Assembly: GCA_029237695.1 (NCBI GenBank)
Contig: CM055265.1
Coordinates: 212,738,506-212,802,505 of the forward strand
Length of the DNA stretch: 64,000 nt
Direction of reading: 5' to 3'
DNA from: Conchocele bisecta
Lineage: Eukaryota > Mollusca > Bivalvia > Lucinida > Thyasiridae
This document shows, piece after piece, positions 1 through 10,526 of the stretch (positions are counted from its first letter, which is position 1; each line of letters opens with the position of its first letter). The position numbers and the translations under genes are program-made. Under the pieces are notes generated by a model that did no database searches, was not told the DNA's origin, and worked only from the letters and a program-made list of their open reading frames with translations.

Positions 1-113
1 CTGGGCATATAGCACAAGCAGGCTCCTTTGCCTGATGTAAAATGTAAATACTTTGACGACCTCGCATGTCGGGACCGACTATTTAAGGACACGCCCAATC
101 AGCCATTCGCAGC

Positions 114-186
114 GGGCGAGGTGGGAATCGAACCCGGTGTCTCCTGATTCGCAGTCCGACGATCTACCTACTGAGCTAATCCGCCC
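114..186 (-). tRNA. tRNA-like sequence, probably degenerate or a SINE head
   Basis: Read on the minus strand this has the order of a tRNA: box A (TTAGCTCAGTAGG), a box B (GGTTCGATTCC) and pairing acceptor ends (GGGCGGA with CTCGCCC). The anticodon loop reads CTGCGAA, giving GCG, which animals do not normally use for Arg. Two T-stem pairs and single D- and anticodon-stem pairs are mismatched. I therefore favour a decayed tRNA or a tRNA-derived SINE head over a working gene. It abuts a family B repeat. Confidence 0.45.
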
Positions 187-189
187 ACC

Positions 190-366
190 CGATAGTCCGA
201 TAACGATCTATATTGCTTATAATAGTATGACGGATGTTTCGTTGATGGAATGGCGACCAGTGCAGATCCTGATCAGCCTGTGCTGCTGATGCACAGGCTG
301 ATCTGGATCTGCACTGGTCGCAAACAAAACCCATAAGGCCCATTTCTCCGGTCACAGCCACATAAA
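190..366. mobile_element. Family B MITE, truncated
   Basis: Carries the B internal hairpin (GCAGATCCTGATCAG against CTGATCTGGATCTGC) and the right end with CATTTCTCC then GTCACAGCCACATA. The left terminal inverted repeat is missing where the tRNA-like sequence begins. Non-coding; short open frames here come from the palindrome. Confidence 0.7.
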
Positions 367-489
367 AGTATGGGGTAATCCGTATTCTGACACTGATCAG
401 TGGCTGGTCAGATTCCATTCATTGTATGGGGAAACCTACCCTACACTACAGTCTGATTCACGAGACCTGTCCGAATATCTAGGATGTAG

Positions 490-745
490 ACACACCGCAA
501 ATTGTTTTTTCGATAATATTAAATTATAGAAAACTATAAGAATGGGCCTTCATATATTTTATTATAAAATAAAATGATTTCTCTATTATATGGGAAGGTA
601 ACATAATGTGGGGAATATTAGCTGAAGGAGGAGTCGAAAACAAAGACACTTTTTGGTACGTAACTCCGAAACCGGGCTAGATAGCTTGGAAATGGTCTGA
701 AATGAGAAAAATATATTTTGATATGTTCCCCACTGGGAATTTGAA
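490..745. repeat. Family J repeat, diverged partial copy
   Basis: Shares TTTCGATAATATTAAATTA, a GGAGGAGTC block and a TAGATAGCTTGGAAATG block with the 560-bp J element at 21437-22000, in the same order. The long right inverted arm of that copy is absent here. Confidence 0.6.
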
Positions 746-1377
746 ATGCACAAAAAAAAATTTAAAGGTCATATGACAAACTATCACTTATTTTCTTCAA
801 ACGGCGCTAAAACAACAACGGCGACCCTAACAACCGATTTCCGGTTGGTTTCTATTTTTCGTGATATTGAGTTTTCTCATATAGCACCTTAGCTGACACC
901 TCTACAGAGCCATGCAATGAATTGGTCATCGCTTATCTCTCCTGTTACTGCGACCTACTGGCGCGAGGTGGCGCTGTAAAAATAACCGCTATGACGTAGC
1001 AGTAGAACAGCTTACCTGATTGGTGGATGTTTCTTATATAATATCGTTTGGATTCACGGACATCATGTATTTGTTGCATAATTCTTCGTTTTTGTTGTTT
1101 AATCTTTACGTTAATCGTTATTTTTTCCTTCGCCTAGTTATACTTGGATTATTTATACGTTGGTTGCAATCGTCGGCGACGACTATCTGTGCGGAAGTCG
1201 GTTGTAATTCACGGTCAAACAGACAGCAGAGCCAGAACCAGAAAAAATGTGAAATTAAATGTTATATTTCTATTTTTTTTTACAAAATGCTAATCTCCGA
1301 CATTTCGTAAATTGATTCTACAATGCTTTGCAGAATGTTACTTCAGCATACTTGTGCTTTGACAATTTCGAGTTGAA
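746..1377. other. Unassigned AT-rich stretch
   Basis: No gene is recognisable. A 96-codon open frame at 1020-1310 is T-rich, rich in F, I and Y, and shows no domain; I treat it as chance. Confidence 0.4.
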
Positions 1378-1690
1378 ATAATCAGTGACACGCGTGTGTA
1401 GCTATGTTCAAATGGATGCCGCCGGAGTATGGAAGGGGATATCCGCCACTACATTGCATGCTGCTTCATGACAATGCCGTCGACCACTGTAATTGTCATC
1501 CTGCACTGCGGCTACTCGTTACTGCTTAATGACAACTCCGTCGTGCATTATTACATTTCACATTGCATACCTCGATTGGCCATTTGACATTGTTACATGT
1601 CATCCTGCATCTTGGCTATACAATACTGCTTAATGACAACTCCATCTTGCATTATTACATTGCATATTGCATACCTCGATTGGCTATTTG
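1378..1690 (+). repeat. Left arm of a large inverted duplication (family M)
   Basis: From about 1418 the sequence GGAAGGGGATATCCGCC, then CATGACAATGCCGTCGACCA and repeated CTGCTTAATGACAACTCC blocks, recurs in reverse complement at 2787-3043. The arms are about 260-270 bp with small indels. Inside the arm a shorter unit (TGACATTGTTACATGTCATC ... TAATGACAACTCC) is itself repeated. Confidence 0.75.
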
Positions 1691-2091
1691 ACATTGTTAC
1701 ATGCCATATTCTGCCATGTGTCGTTCTGCTTACTGCTTGCTGGGATGCATATATGACTATATGAATTCCGCCGAATGACGCATGCAAGCACGCAGAATGG
1801 CCCATGTCAGAATATGAAATGGCCGAATGAGGGATGCCAGCATCGCAGTAAGCAGTAGGCCAAATGAAACATCGCAAAATGTGCAACGCCCCCTGTTGTC
1901 ATAATGGGATGCCAAGTGAAGGAGAAGAAGATGAGGCGACACCAGACGAAGCAGACGAAGAAGATCCAGGGACGACTGTGGAAGCTTTGGGAGCAGTACC
2001 GGACGAAGGCCATCTCGACGAGCGCTCTGTTGGATGCATGTGCATTTTTGTATGGACCCGTTTAGTTTGTGTTTGTGATGTGAAAGACTGA
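1691..2091. other. Spacer with imperfect palindrome and acidic open frame
   Basis: Around 1700-1860, CATTCTGCC...TACTGC and its complement form an imperfect palindrome. At 1864-2091 an open frame of 75 codons is E/D-rich in its middle (GEEDEATPDEADEEDP). It has no start context, neighbours or domain that I recognise, so I do not call it a gene. Confidence 0.3.
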
Positions 2092-2092
2092 T

Positions 2093-2345
2093 AGTTACGA
2101 CCTTGTGTTACTAGACATTAGACTATATTTATGGTGGTATTAAGTTGTATGTGCTAAAAATGTGATATACGATGGTCTAGTAAAACAAGGTCGTATTGAC
2201 CATGCTTCGCATAGCAGTTACGACCTTGTGTTACTAGGCACTAGATATATTATCGTGACGAGACTATATTTATGGTGGTATTAAGGTGCGTAATTTGAGG
2301 GTAAAAATGTGGTATTAAGTTGTATGTGCTTAAAAATGTGCTTTA
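2093..2345. repeat. Partly duplicated hairpin repeat
   Basis: TTACGACCTTGTGTTACTAG occurs at about 2095 and again at 2219, with its complement (CTAGTAAAACAAGGTCGTA) at about 2178. ATTTATGGTGGTATTAAG and GTTGTATGTGCT also repeat. This looks like a small hairpin element that was tandemly duplicated. Confidence 0.6.
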
Positions 2346-2671
2346 TATTAAATGATAAACTATATGTAGTCTATTGTCATTTTCACTCCATGATTAAGGA
2401 TTAATTTCACAGACCATTCGCCACACTGTTCGCCACGATCCATCTCACAATTTCATTTGAGGTGTTAGTTTGTCTGACAACTGAGTAGAAGACACCTGAC
2501 GCATCGTTACACAATGATCACAGGTGGTCAACACGTACAGGTGTTAAATAATTGACACACGCATCCTGAATTGAATCGATACATAGGAAAATCCGGTTAA
2601 TAATTGCGGGCAATGCTCACATTACGTATATAAACGTATTTTTATAGTATACTTTTCATTTTAATTATACT

Positions 2672-2780
2672 GTGGCGAATCGTGTTTAAATTGTGGCGAA
2701 TCGTGTTTTAACTTTGGCGAATCATGTTTACTCTGTGGCGAATCGAGATGTGGCGAATCGTGATTGTGGCGAATCGAGAG
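2672..2780 (+). repeat. Short tandem repeat of TGTGGCGAATCG
   Basis: Seven near copies of a TGTGGCGAATCG core at uneven spacing of about 15-22 bp. It lies against the inner edge of the right M arm. On the minus strand it reads as HDSPQ-type peptide repeats, which I treat as accidental. Confidence 0.75.
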
Positions 2781-2786
2781 TAATCC

Positions 2787-3043
2787 GCAATATGCAATGT
2801 AATAATGCAAGATGGAGTTGTCATTAAGCAGTATTGTATAGCCAAGATGCAGGATGACATGTAACAATGTCAAATAGCCAATCGAGGTATGCAATGTGAA
2901 ATGTAATAATTCACGATGGAGTTGTCATTACATTAAGCAGTAACGAGTAGCCGCAGTGCAGGATGACATGTAACAATGGTCGACGGCATTGTCATGAAGC
3001 AGCCTGCAATGTAGTGGCGGATATCCCCTTCCATACCAGAGGT
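2787..3043 (-). repeat. Right arm of the large inverted duplication (family M)
   Basis: Reverse complement of 1418-1690 with about 90% agreement by eye, including GGATATCCGCCACTACATTGC and the CTTAATGACAACTCC blocks. The spacer between the arms is about 1.1 kb. Confidence 0.75.
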
Positions 3044-3676
3044 CATTACTAGTTCGGCATAGCAAACAACTTATCCGATGATTTGACCACAGGCAGATAG
3101 GGAAGTGGATATTGGGACAGGTGTATTCTGAATTCAATGAAGCCACACCTATTCTATGCTGATTGGTTGAATCCATTTTGTTTATTTGTCCTAGTCAGTG
3201 ACTGACATGTGAAGCTACGTTCAAACGGATGTCAACAATAATGCGGCAGGTGTATATTGAATCCGGGAGGCCACACCTATGCCAAGCTGAATAGATACAC
3301 TGTTCACATCAGGGTGCTTTCTACAGTTCCGAAAATCCAATATTGATGTGTTTGTTTTTATACATGGATGAATGTTATATTGCAGGACTAAACTTATGTA
3401 ACTTGAATGTCCACTCGCTTATTGTTCCGTAAATACTGTTTTCGAATACTAAAATATAACCAAATCACATGTTTTGATCGTTGACAGATAAAAAGAATTA
3501 AAAGTATATATTCAATTTTCACATGTGCAGTAAATTCTTTACTATTTCTAATCTATTTTCCTACTTACTTGTTTCAAATAAATAGAACATGTTTGGACTT
3601 GATGTTAAAAACTAAATATGTTTTCCAGAAGAAAATTGTTGTTTTGTCAAATGGGGGTTACGTCGAAGCTTGGTCC
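3044..3676. other. Repeat-derived flank of M and unassigned DNA
   Basis: ACAGGTGTATTCTGAATTCAATGAAGCCACACCTAT at 3119 is echoed at 3248 (CAGGTGTATATTGAATCCGG..CCACACCTAT), a diverged direct repeat. AGCTACGTTCAAACGGATG at 3213 matches 1400-1417. The remainder shows nothing. Confidence 0.4.
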
Positions 3677-3906
3677 TATATGTGGCTGTGACTGGAGAAA
3701 TGGGGTTTGTGTGATTTGTGACTAGTGTAGGTCATAATGAAATATAACACTCCTGTAGTCTAAATACGATCTAGATTGCATGTTAGTGTGTTTTATTGAA
3801 GGAATGCCGAAAAGTGCAGATCCTGTTCAGACTGTGCGAATGTACAGGCTGAACTGGATCTACACTGTCGCAAACGCCCTATGAGCCCCGTGTTGTGTTT
3901 GGCTTA
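3677..3906. mobile_element. Family B MITE, near full length
   Basis: Left end TGTGGCTGTGACTGGAGAAA, an internal palindrome around GATCCTGTTCAGACTG / CAGGCTGAACTGGATC, and a right end decaying at TATGAGCCCC. About 230 bp, no coding potential. Confidence 0.75.
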
Positions 3907-4721
3907 TTGCACCTTCTCAGTCGCAGTCTCAGTGTACAGCGGCAGTTGACACAATCTTCAAACAACACCCCACCCGCCGTGGCAATCAGAGCGACTAATT
4001 TCCCCACTGCTGTCATCCTGGGCTTTCCTTAATTGACCCCATGTACATCATTGTTTCATTGTAAGTGGACAATGGCCTACAAGAATGACGTTATGACAGT
4101 TCGACCAGCATAGCACCAGATCCATATATGCATCTGACAGCTGTGATAAGTGTCTACTCTGTTGCCCGTCTGATTATAGCATTATATATAAGTACTATCA
4201 GGGAAACCTGACGATGTAAATATAAATAAATGTATATACAAACTGGTATCCTACAGCTGTTGAAAATTGCACAGTATGTTCATTTTGTCACCCATTGTCG
4301 CATTTCAGTATGTAGTTTGTGACTAGATCATTCTTATATGTTTACAGTACAGTACAGTACAGTCCCATATATTTATATCAGCGGTCTAATAAACTGGAGT
4401 TCTAAGTAGTCTGTTGAACTATTACGTGTAATAATCGTATTATGCATACATTTCGGAAGTTCTATTGATACGTATACCCACGTGACCGCAAAGGGAAATA
4501 ACTGTGGTAAGCAAAATAAGGGGAAGTTAGTCATGCAATGACGGCTGGAAAAACTGGTTGTCCGGAATATGAAATCCGTAAAAGGACGGCACATACTGGT
4601 CGGATTACTGTACAATTTGTTTTATTTGATATATAAATGATAAATAAATAAGTGTATCGTGAAAACAGAAGCTTGTTATATCTCCTTTAACTGTAGATTT
4701 GTATCGTATAACACAATAGTA
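3907..4721. other. Unassigned stretch
   Basis: Apart from a (ACAGT)n microsatellite at about 4346-4363 I see no gene or repeat structure. Open frames here are under 85 codons and unremarkable. Confidence 0.4.
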
Positions 4722-5035
4722 TACTACGGAGTCCCGCAGGGGACATGGATTTCGTTTTATTAATTCGTTCCCACGAAATAGCAATTCGTTCCCTCAATTT
4801 AACAATTCGTTCCCACGATATAACAATTCGTTCCCTCAATTTAACAATTCGTTCCCACGATATATCAATTCGTTCCCTCTGATTAACAATTCGTTCACAC
4901 ATATAACAATTCGTTCCCTCAATTTAACAATTCGTTCCCTCGAATTAACAATTAGCAATTCGTTCCCATGATATAATTGTTATATCGTGGGAACGAATTG
5001 TTATTTCGTAGGAAAGAATTGCTAAATACTACCAA
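4722..5035. mobile_element. Family E foldback array, copy 1
   Basis: Starts with TACTACGGAGTCCCGCAGGG, the complement of the right end of copies 2 and 3. It then carries about ten 21-bp units built on AACAATTCGTTCCC plus CACGA or CTCAA variants. At about 4973 the units flip to the reverse strand, making a hairpin with a short right arm. Confidence 0.8.
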
Positions 5036-5097
5036 AGAATGACTATCGTTACGAACGCCACATCAAACTACTGGAAAACTCAAATATGGCGGCTTAC

Positions 5098-5312
5098 CGG
5101 TTTTGCGACCAGTGTAGATCCAGATCAGCGTGTGTTACAGGGGTTAGAACACCTGACTTCCAATACGGAGGTTGTTGGCTCAAACCTCGCCTTAGGCACC
5201 AACAATACTTTCATAGTATTCGTATTTCCACCCCACTGGTCTGTCGGATGAGACTTTAAACTATGGTCCCGTCTCTATATGACCTTAGCTGTTGCTGGTA
5301 CGTTAAATACAG
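5098..5312 (+). mobile_element. tRNA-derived SINE, copy 1
   Basis: A fragment of B (GCGACCAGTGTAGATCCAGA) leads into a tRNA-like head: GGGGTTAGAACACC, CTGACTTCCAATACGG and a box B-like GGCTCAAACC. A body with CTGGTCTGTCGGATGAGACT and ATGGTCCCGTCTC follows. The same order occurs reversed at 50742-50896, so the unit is dispersed. Confidence 0.75.
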
Positions 5313-5499
5313 AGTACGGACGATACGGGATTATTCTGCCGAGTTACTTCCCGCAACTACAACCTTCCCCTACCTGTGTATTCCCGTCCAATATGACATA
5401 GTTTTGGCCCGGATATAACCCAATTCAACCAGTCAATCCTAGTTGTGTTTGATGTAGCAATAAGAACATGCGCAAACCGTGTCGTTGCAGACCGGTTAT

Positions 5500-5868
5500 C
5501 AAGGTGTATGATCACGTGGTTACAACAAGAACACAAGTACTGAAACTTCCAGAATCCCTCCGATTGAAAGTACGTATTCTTTTATTTTGTCCTTATTATG
5601 TAACGGATTTTGATGAAATATGGCGCATCAAACGCGTTTTGTTAAACTGCATTTGGTGGTCTCGGTACATTGGTCCGTACTGACACGGAAATCGATCCTT
5701 CGCAAAAACGACATACGTATGCGCCGAATCCCGGGACCACCACATGCAGCTCATGAAGACCCGTTTGCTGCGCCATATTTCATAAAAAACCGTTTCCTAT
5801 TAAGTAAAATATCAAATAATACTTACTTTGAAATGGGCGCGCTTTCAGCCATTGTTGTTGTTGTTGTT
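5500..5868. mobile_element. Family D MITE, copy 1, interrupted by H
   Basis: Left end CAAGGTGTATGATCACGTGG, then the ACGGATTTTGATGAAATATGGCGC block, a partial central hairpin (ACACGGAAATCGATCCTTCGC) and its mirrored block, ending in a (TTG)n run. The expected right end is missing because family H begins at 5868. Confidence 0.8.
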
Positions 5869-6110
5869 AAGTATACTTTGAGGGAGTAATCAGTTATTTT
5901 TCCCGAAATGCATTATTTCATATAGAACTAACGACAGCATGTATTTGATGATTAAACGTATGCATAATTATTTTCCTGAAGTTATTACATTATCACAGCC
6001 AAAATTGCTGTGATAATGTAATACATTCAGTCTAATAATTTGGTCAGAAAATTTCTTCCTCTAATTGTACTTAGCAAGATAAGTACACTTTTCAAATTTG
6101 GTGAAATCGT
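5868..6110. mobile_element. Family H MITE, copy 1
   Basis: AAGTATACTTTGAGGGAGTA, TTTTTCCCGAAATGCATTATTTC, then the short palindrome CATTATCACAGCCAAAATTG...TGTGATAATG and a diverged right inverted repeat near 6075-6105. It sits at the end of a D copy whose remnant (GTAGTAGTTGTTAGTG) may resume at 6130. Confidence 0.7.
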
Positions 6111-6156
6111 CCACTGTTCATGTCAGTGGTTGTAGTAGTTGTTAGTGTAGTACCCA

Positions 6157-6540
6157 GGGCTCCAGATAAGGAATTATTAATTGAGTATTGTCACTCCATC
6201 ATTTCTGAAGCAATTGGGTATTTCAAAATGTTAATTGTTTAAAATAGAATCACACTGCTGTTTACACATCAACAGACAACAATTATTGAATAGTTTGCTT
6301 CTAAATGAAAACACATCTTGGTATTTCATTAGAATGGTCTCCAAGGAGACAATTCTAATGAAATACCAAGATTTGTTTTCATGGAAAAATAAGAAAATGT
6401 GCTATATTTGTGGTCTGTTTATTGTTTTCTGTAGCAAATTTTTCATTGCTTTTTGATACTCACTACTTTTGATTTCAATTGGGTTTTTTGGCAATTTTAA
6501 TTGGGTATTTACGCAAATACCCAGCTTATCTGGAGTCCTG
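6157..6540 (+). mobile_element. Family G element, copy 1
   Basis: Ends GGGCTCCAGATAAGGAA and TTATCTGGAGTCC are inverted repeats. The centre is a hairpin of AACACATCTTGGTATTTCATT. Two further copies (17778-18175 and reversed at 37554-37936) share order and length of about 385 bp. The open frames inside read through the palindrome and are not genes. Confidence 0.8.
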
Positions 6541-7384
6541 GATATACACTGGTCATATTCCAATAAGTCCCCCTGCCATGACGGGTCGGATGTCCTACTA
6601 GTATAATGATCAGGGTTTGCACAGCTGGTCAGTCCAGTCCGGCTCTATGTCCGCAGGTCGCCCAAGTTCGCTATTAGCCCTCTTTCCGTGCAGCCGGGCA
6701 CACAGACGTGTTGTGATTAATGAGATTTTAACGAAACTCAGTTTATTATTCAACGTTTTAACCCATATTCTGTCGGATGTTATGAACTTATAAACAAGTG
6801 CCTCCGCCTGAAAATAAGCATGGTGGCATTTTAAATCAGTGTAGATACTGCATGTTTGCTGGCATTACTCGCGTGATCACGCCGTTTCACCTTGCCCACA
6901 CGTCCGCTACCGACGAAATGTTGCTTCATTGAATAAACACGCGAACAATGTAGTTCCTGGAGAGACTGCGGGGATTAAACAAAACTGGCATAGGCTACAC
7001 TGCACATAAGGAGTAATGCGCCTGCTTTATACACCGTGGGCTCGATCCTGTGTTTTCCCCACTCTGGTGTCTCCGTGACGCAGTTTCGCTGTGAATATGT
7101 GCACTATACGGGCCCGGGTATTCGGGTCAAGGCCCTGGGCTCGGTGTGGATATATACACGTCAATTGGTGCGAATAGACAAAGATTATACGATGTGTTTT
7201 GTGTGAAGCGGGTTGGTGGTTTATTGTAGATGCATTCATGGTATGTTAACCTTCCTGAACTAACATATGGATACCAACATTGCTTGCTATATATTTGGGA
7301 TATATTATCATAACAATAGTTGTCAATGTCAAAACTATATGAACACCCGGCTGAGAAAAGTTACCTCTTGGATTTTGCGTTCAG
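6541..7384. other. Unassigned stretch
   Basis: No gene, repeat or RNA recognised. A 70-codon minus-strand frame at 7027-7239 has no supporting feature. Confidence 0.35.
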
Positions 7385-7445
7385 CGTAGTCCCAGATCAG
7401 TCTGCGCATCCGCGCAGTCTGATCTGGGACTACGCTGATCGCTAT
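7385..7445. repeat. B-type hairpin only
   Basis: AGCGTAGTCCCAGATCAGTC and its complement GACTACGCT flank GCGCATCCGCGC, giving a nearly perfect 50-bp hairpin. It is related to the centre of family B but lacks the B ends. Confidence 0.75.
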
Positions 7446-7650
7446 TGAATGCACTGTGTCTCAGATGATGTCTCACCTATCCAATAAGTTGTTTTACGTT
7501 TCATGCACAGTATGTGACATAATAAATAAATCACACCATTTTATTTCATCACATTCCCAAAGCGTATGCGTTGTGTCCAAGTGCATGCCATCAGAAACCG
7601 TGATACAGGTGAAGAAAACGTGAATTTTGTTAGTTTGTGATCATACTATG
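7446..7650. other. Unassigned short gap
   Basis: Contains CTCAGATGATGTCTCACC, reminiscent of a family I fragment, but too short to assign. Confidence 0.25.
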
Positions 7651-7654
7651 TCAC

Positions 7655-7945
7655 ATAATCCCATAATGTCAAACGGCTTGTATCCCGTCAAGACAGGGCG
7701 TATGTGCCGTGAAACACGGTACCGTGAAACATTTTTGATATCCAGTCAATACTATTTTTGCCTTTTACAGCCATTTGTAGTTGTTGACGGGATAAATAGA
7801 ATAGTAGGTTAGTGCCGTGAATGGGAAAACATATCTGGCGCGGCACGGAAACGGGATGTGCTCGGCAGAGCCTCGCCCATCCCGTTTTCTGAGCTTTGCC
7901 AGATATGTTTTCACATTCACGGCACTAACCTACTATTCTCTATCT
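7655..7945. mobile_element. Family CC element, copy 1
   Basis: GTCAAGACAGGGCGTATGTGCC and GAAACACGGTACCGTGAAAC lead into a long inverted repeat. AATAGTAGGTTAGTGCCGTG at 7799 is mirrored to 7938, around a GGGATGTGCTC...GCCCATCCCG stem. A second copy lies beside the TRIM stop codon at 27650-27967. Confidence 0.75.
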
Positions 7946-7969
7946 ATTTTCCTTATTTCTGAACCAAAG

Positions 7970-8066
7970 TATATGTTGTGACCACTCATTTGAACCGTCT
8001 CGACCACTCATTTGAACCGTCTCGGCGAGACGGTTCAAATGAGTGGTCACAACATATACTTCTGAT
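7970..8066. mobile_element. Family C hairpin, copy 1
   Basis: A perfect hairpin, ATATGTTGTGACCACTCATT ... GAACCGTCTCG / CGAGACGGTTC mirrored. Here part of the left arm (CACTCATTTGAACCGTCTCG) is duplicated. Flanks at 8067-8145 carry a further piece of CC (CATTCACGGCACTGACCTAC). Confidence 0.8.
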
Positions 8067-8145
8067 GAGAAATAAAGAAATTCTTGAGCCTTGCCGGATA
8101 TTTTTTCCCATTCACGGCACTGACCTACTATTGAGTTACCCCACC

Positions 8146-8448
8146 CACTTCTTTCATTGGCCCCTTCAATGTTCGCGGAAGAAATCGCGAAATAATCACA
8201 ATGCTAACACGCTTGCGTGTAGCAAGGTTTGCGGTTTGGAAAATAAACGTTATATCAAGGGGTCACCGGACGACACGGAGTTAGCCCCCATCTTCCACCG
8301 ATCCTTCAATTATCGGTCTGTTGGGTTTTGTATAAACATTATTTTATTAAAGGCTCATTGTCTCAAATTTTGAATATGTGGTTGTTCGCTTCATACAATG
8401 CAAATGACTTATTTCATTAGATCAAATCCAAAATTCGTTATATTCAAG
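8146..8448. other. Unassigned stretch
   Basis: No supported gene. A 131-codon frame runs from 7978 but begins inside the C hairpin, so I reject it. Confidence 0.35.
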
Positions 8449-8450
8449 TA

Positions 8451-8665
8451 CAGTGAAACCTCTCTAAACCGGACACCCTGTGAGGTCCCCATGGTGTCCG
8501 GCTTAGTGAGGTTTTACTGTAAACAGGCATTTTATCATTCTGAGCCATTGTTGTGTGTTATGCGATCACGAACAGACATTAGCGCCAGAGATAAATGTAC
8601 AAGAAACTCATCAAAAATAAGATCACAAGTGTTTTATTGGTGTCTGGTTTAGAGAGGTTCCACTG
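8451..8665. mobile_element. Family F MITE (pogo/Tigger-like ends), copy 1
   Basis: Terminal inverted repeats CAGTGAAACCTCTCTAAACC and GGTTTAGAGAGGTTCCACTG with TA on both sides. An internal hairpin (CCGGACACC / GGTGTCCGG) lies near the left end. The ends resemble those of Tc1/mariner-superfamily pogo/Tigger elements; this is family knowledge, not a search. Confidence 0.8.
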
Positions 8666-8811
8666 TATATATTATCAGAGACTGTGATGAACAGGGGAGG
8701 TAATTTGGTTATGCATTTTCGCTATGCACGTACCAGTAATGAAGATTTATGAAATAAAAGTATTTATGTTGGAAAATGATTATACAATTCTATATTTAGA
8801 AATACGTTACA

Positions 8812-8935
8812 CCGCTATCTTAATTTTTTTTGTCTTCTGTTTATTTTCTATTTTCATATCATCAAAAACATGCTTTGGCATCACTTTAGAGTAATTTACA
8901 ACATGCTCTGACAGCACTTTAGAATATTTTTCATT
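8812..8935 (+). repeat. Dispersed repeat Y, copy 1
   Basis: CCGCTATCTTA then CATCAAAAACATGCTTTG and two CTTTAGA-type units. The same order occurs at 39148-39278. No ends or coding sequence identified. Confidence 0.6.
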
Positions 8936-9154
8936 GGAGTGTTGTGTGTAGCGGTCTACAGGTTAATTAAAATAAAATCAGCGTCCATCGATTGCATGAA
9001 AACTAATATTTGCAATGCTGGTTATTGTTCTGTATATGTATTATAATTTCTTTTTCATTAATCCAAAATTTGTTTTTAGGCGACTCATATTATATGTTCA
9101 ATTGGGTTTAGAAATACGATGCAGATTTAGTAATTAATTGTTTTTACTAATCTG

Positions 9155-9369
9155 GGGGCCGTTTCACTAAACTTCGTAGGACTAAAATGTTCGTAAGTGC
9201 AAACTTATGCATGTTCTTGTAAACAAGTATTGGATTTACATTTATTGAGCATAGGCTGCATATGCAGCATATGCTCAATACATGTAAGTCCATTAATTGA
9301 AATTTTCAGACGATCCTGAATTTGTACTTACGAACATTTCAGTCGTACGAAGTTTAGGGAAACGGCCCG
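9155..9369. mobile_element. Family A MITE, copy 1
   Basis: Left GGGGCCGTTTCACTAAACTT and mirrored right end, with a central palindrome (GCATAGGCTGCATATGCAGC variant). Flanked on the left by CTG. Confidence 0.85.
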
Positions 9370-9790
9370 CAGTTTCATCATTTTCTGCGCATGTCTGAGA
9401 CACAGTGCCTTTAAAGTATAATTTACATAGAGAGTGGGTTATACAGGCAGTACAAGAGGATTGGAACGGATAGATGGGTTTCCACCTGATTTTCCAGTTC
9501 ACCTGAGAGTTGTGACGTCAGCAGACTTCCGAAAGCAGTTTTACTACAATGGCGTCACTATAGAGGAAGTCATTACTCATCAGTAGAAGGTAATTGGATA
9601 TCAGAGTTAATTTGATGTGTGTATTCATGAACCTGCCATAAAATGCGCACTCGTTGTAAAGTCAGGAAGTGCACGTGGTAACCAAGTGCACGGCGACAAC
9701 AATTTATAAATAGTAGATCGGAAGATACATGTTGATACGCGTTGGTATTGTTTTCTTTTTTCGCTATTTATCATTCAACGTATTTGTTGT
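9370..9790. other. Unassigned stretch
   Basis: Contains GTGACGTCAGCAG, a CRE-like site, at about 9510, but no gene follows it on either strand that I can identify. Confidence 0.3.
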
Positions 9791-10026
9791 TGTGACTGGT
9801 TAAATGTGGTTTATGTGTTTTGCGACCAGTGTATATCCAGATCAGCCTGTGCATCCGCACAGTCTGATCAGGATCTGCACTGTTCACTATTACACCAATG
9901 CAATATCCGCCATGCTTCTTACACAAGCAATATGTATCATTATCAGGCCGCGAGTGTGCTATTTCACCGGGAGCACAAATCCCATACAGTAGGCCCCATT
10001 TCTCCACTCCACCCACAGCCACATAC
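9791..10026. mobile_element. Family B MITE, reversed copy
   Basis: TGCGACCAGTGTATATCCAG and CTGATCAGGATCTGCACTG form the hairpin. CCATGCTTCTTACA, TATCAGGC and CCCATTTCTCCA...CAGCCACATA follow in B order. Overlapping open frames on both strands are palindrome artefacts. Confidence 0.8.
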
Positions 10027-10526
10027 GACCCTGGCTCTGGCATTGTCTCCCTTATAGCATCGCATATTTTCACCGATATTCATACAATATTTTCATTACA
10101 ATGATGACGAAATCAATCGAAATTGTTTTTGTAAATTTCCACGTCATTTACGAAAAATATGATCGATATAATCAATATCAGTGATCAACGGCGATGCGAT
10201 ACGGGAGGTCATTCTAGAGTCACATATATATATATTTCCCTTGCCGGGCCTCCGTATTTCGCCAATGTTGATTTCAAAATGAGCAAGCCTTTAGACATTT
10301 TAGTTGTTCGGCATTATTAACCAAAACATAATACATGTTCAAAATCAATGCCGGCGAAAATAACAACAACACAGAACAATATGTAAGGTTATAACAAATG
10401 GGTTGGCCATTTACAGGGCTACTAAATATAGACAAACACAGGACTTTCTTCTAACAGTTTTATTGTTTAAATATATAATAATATAGTAATTTCCAATAAC
10501 CTCCGAAGGGAAGCACATATAATACA
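10027..10526. other. Unassigned AT-rich stretch
   Basis: Nothing recognisable except a short (TA)n run near 10227. Confidence 0.35.

Noticed and set aside
114..186. Functional tRNA-Arg gene
   Set aside because: GCG anticodon, several stem mismatches and repeat surroundings make a pseudo-tRNA or SINE head more likely.
1864..2091. Acidic 75-codon frame as an exon
   Set aside because: Short, low complexity and inside the spacer of an inverted repeat; it could be an exon but nothing supports it.
7978..8373. 131-codon frame
   Set aside because: Starts inside the C hairpin and has no similarity to any family I know.
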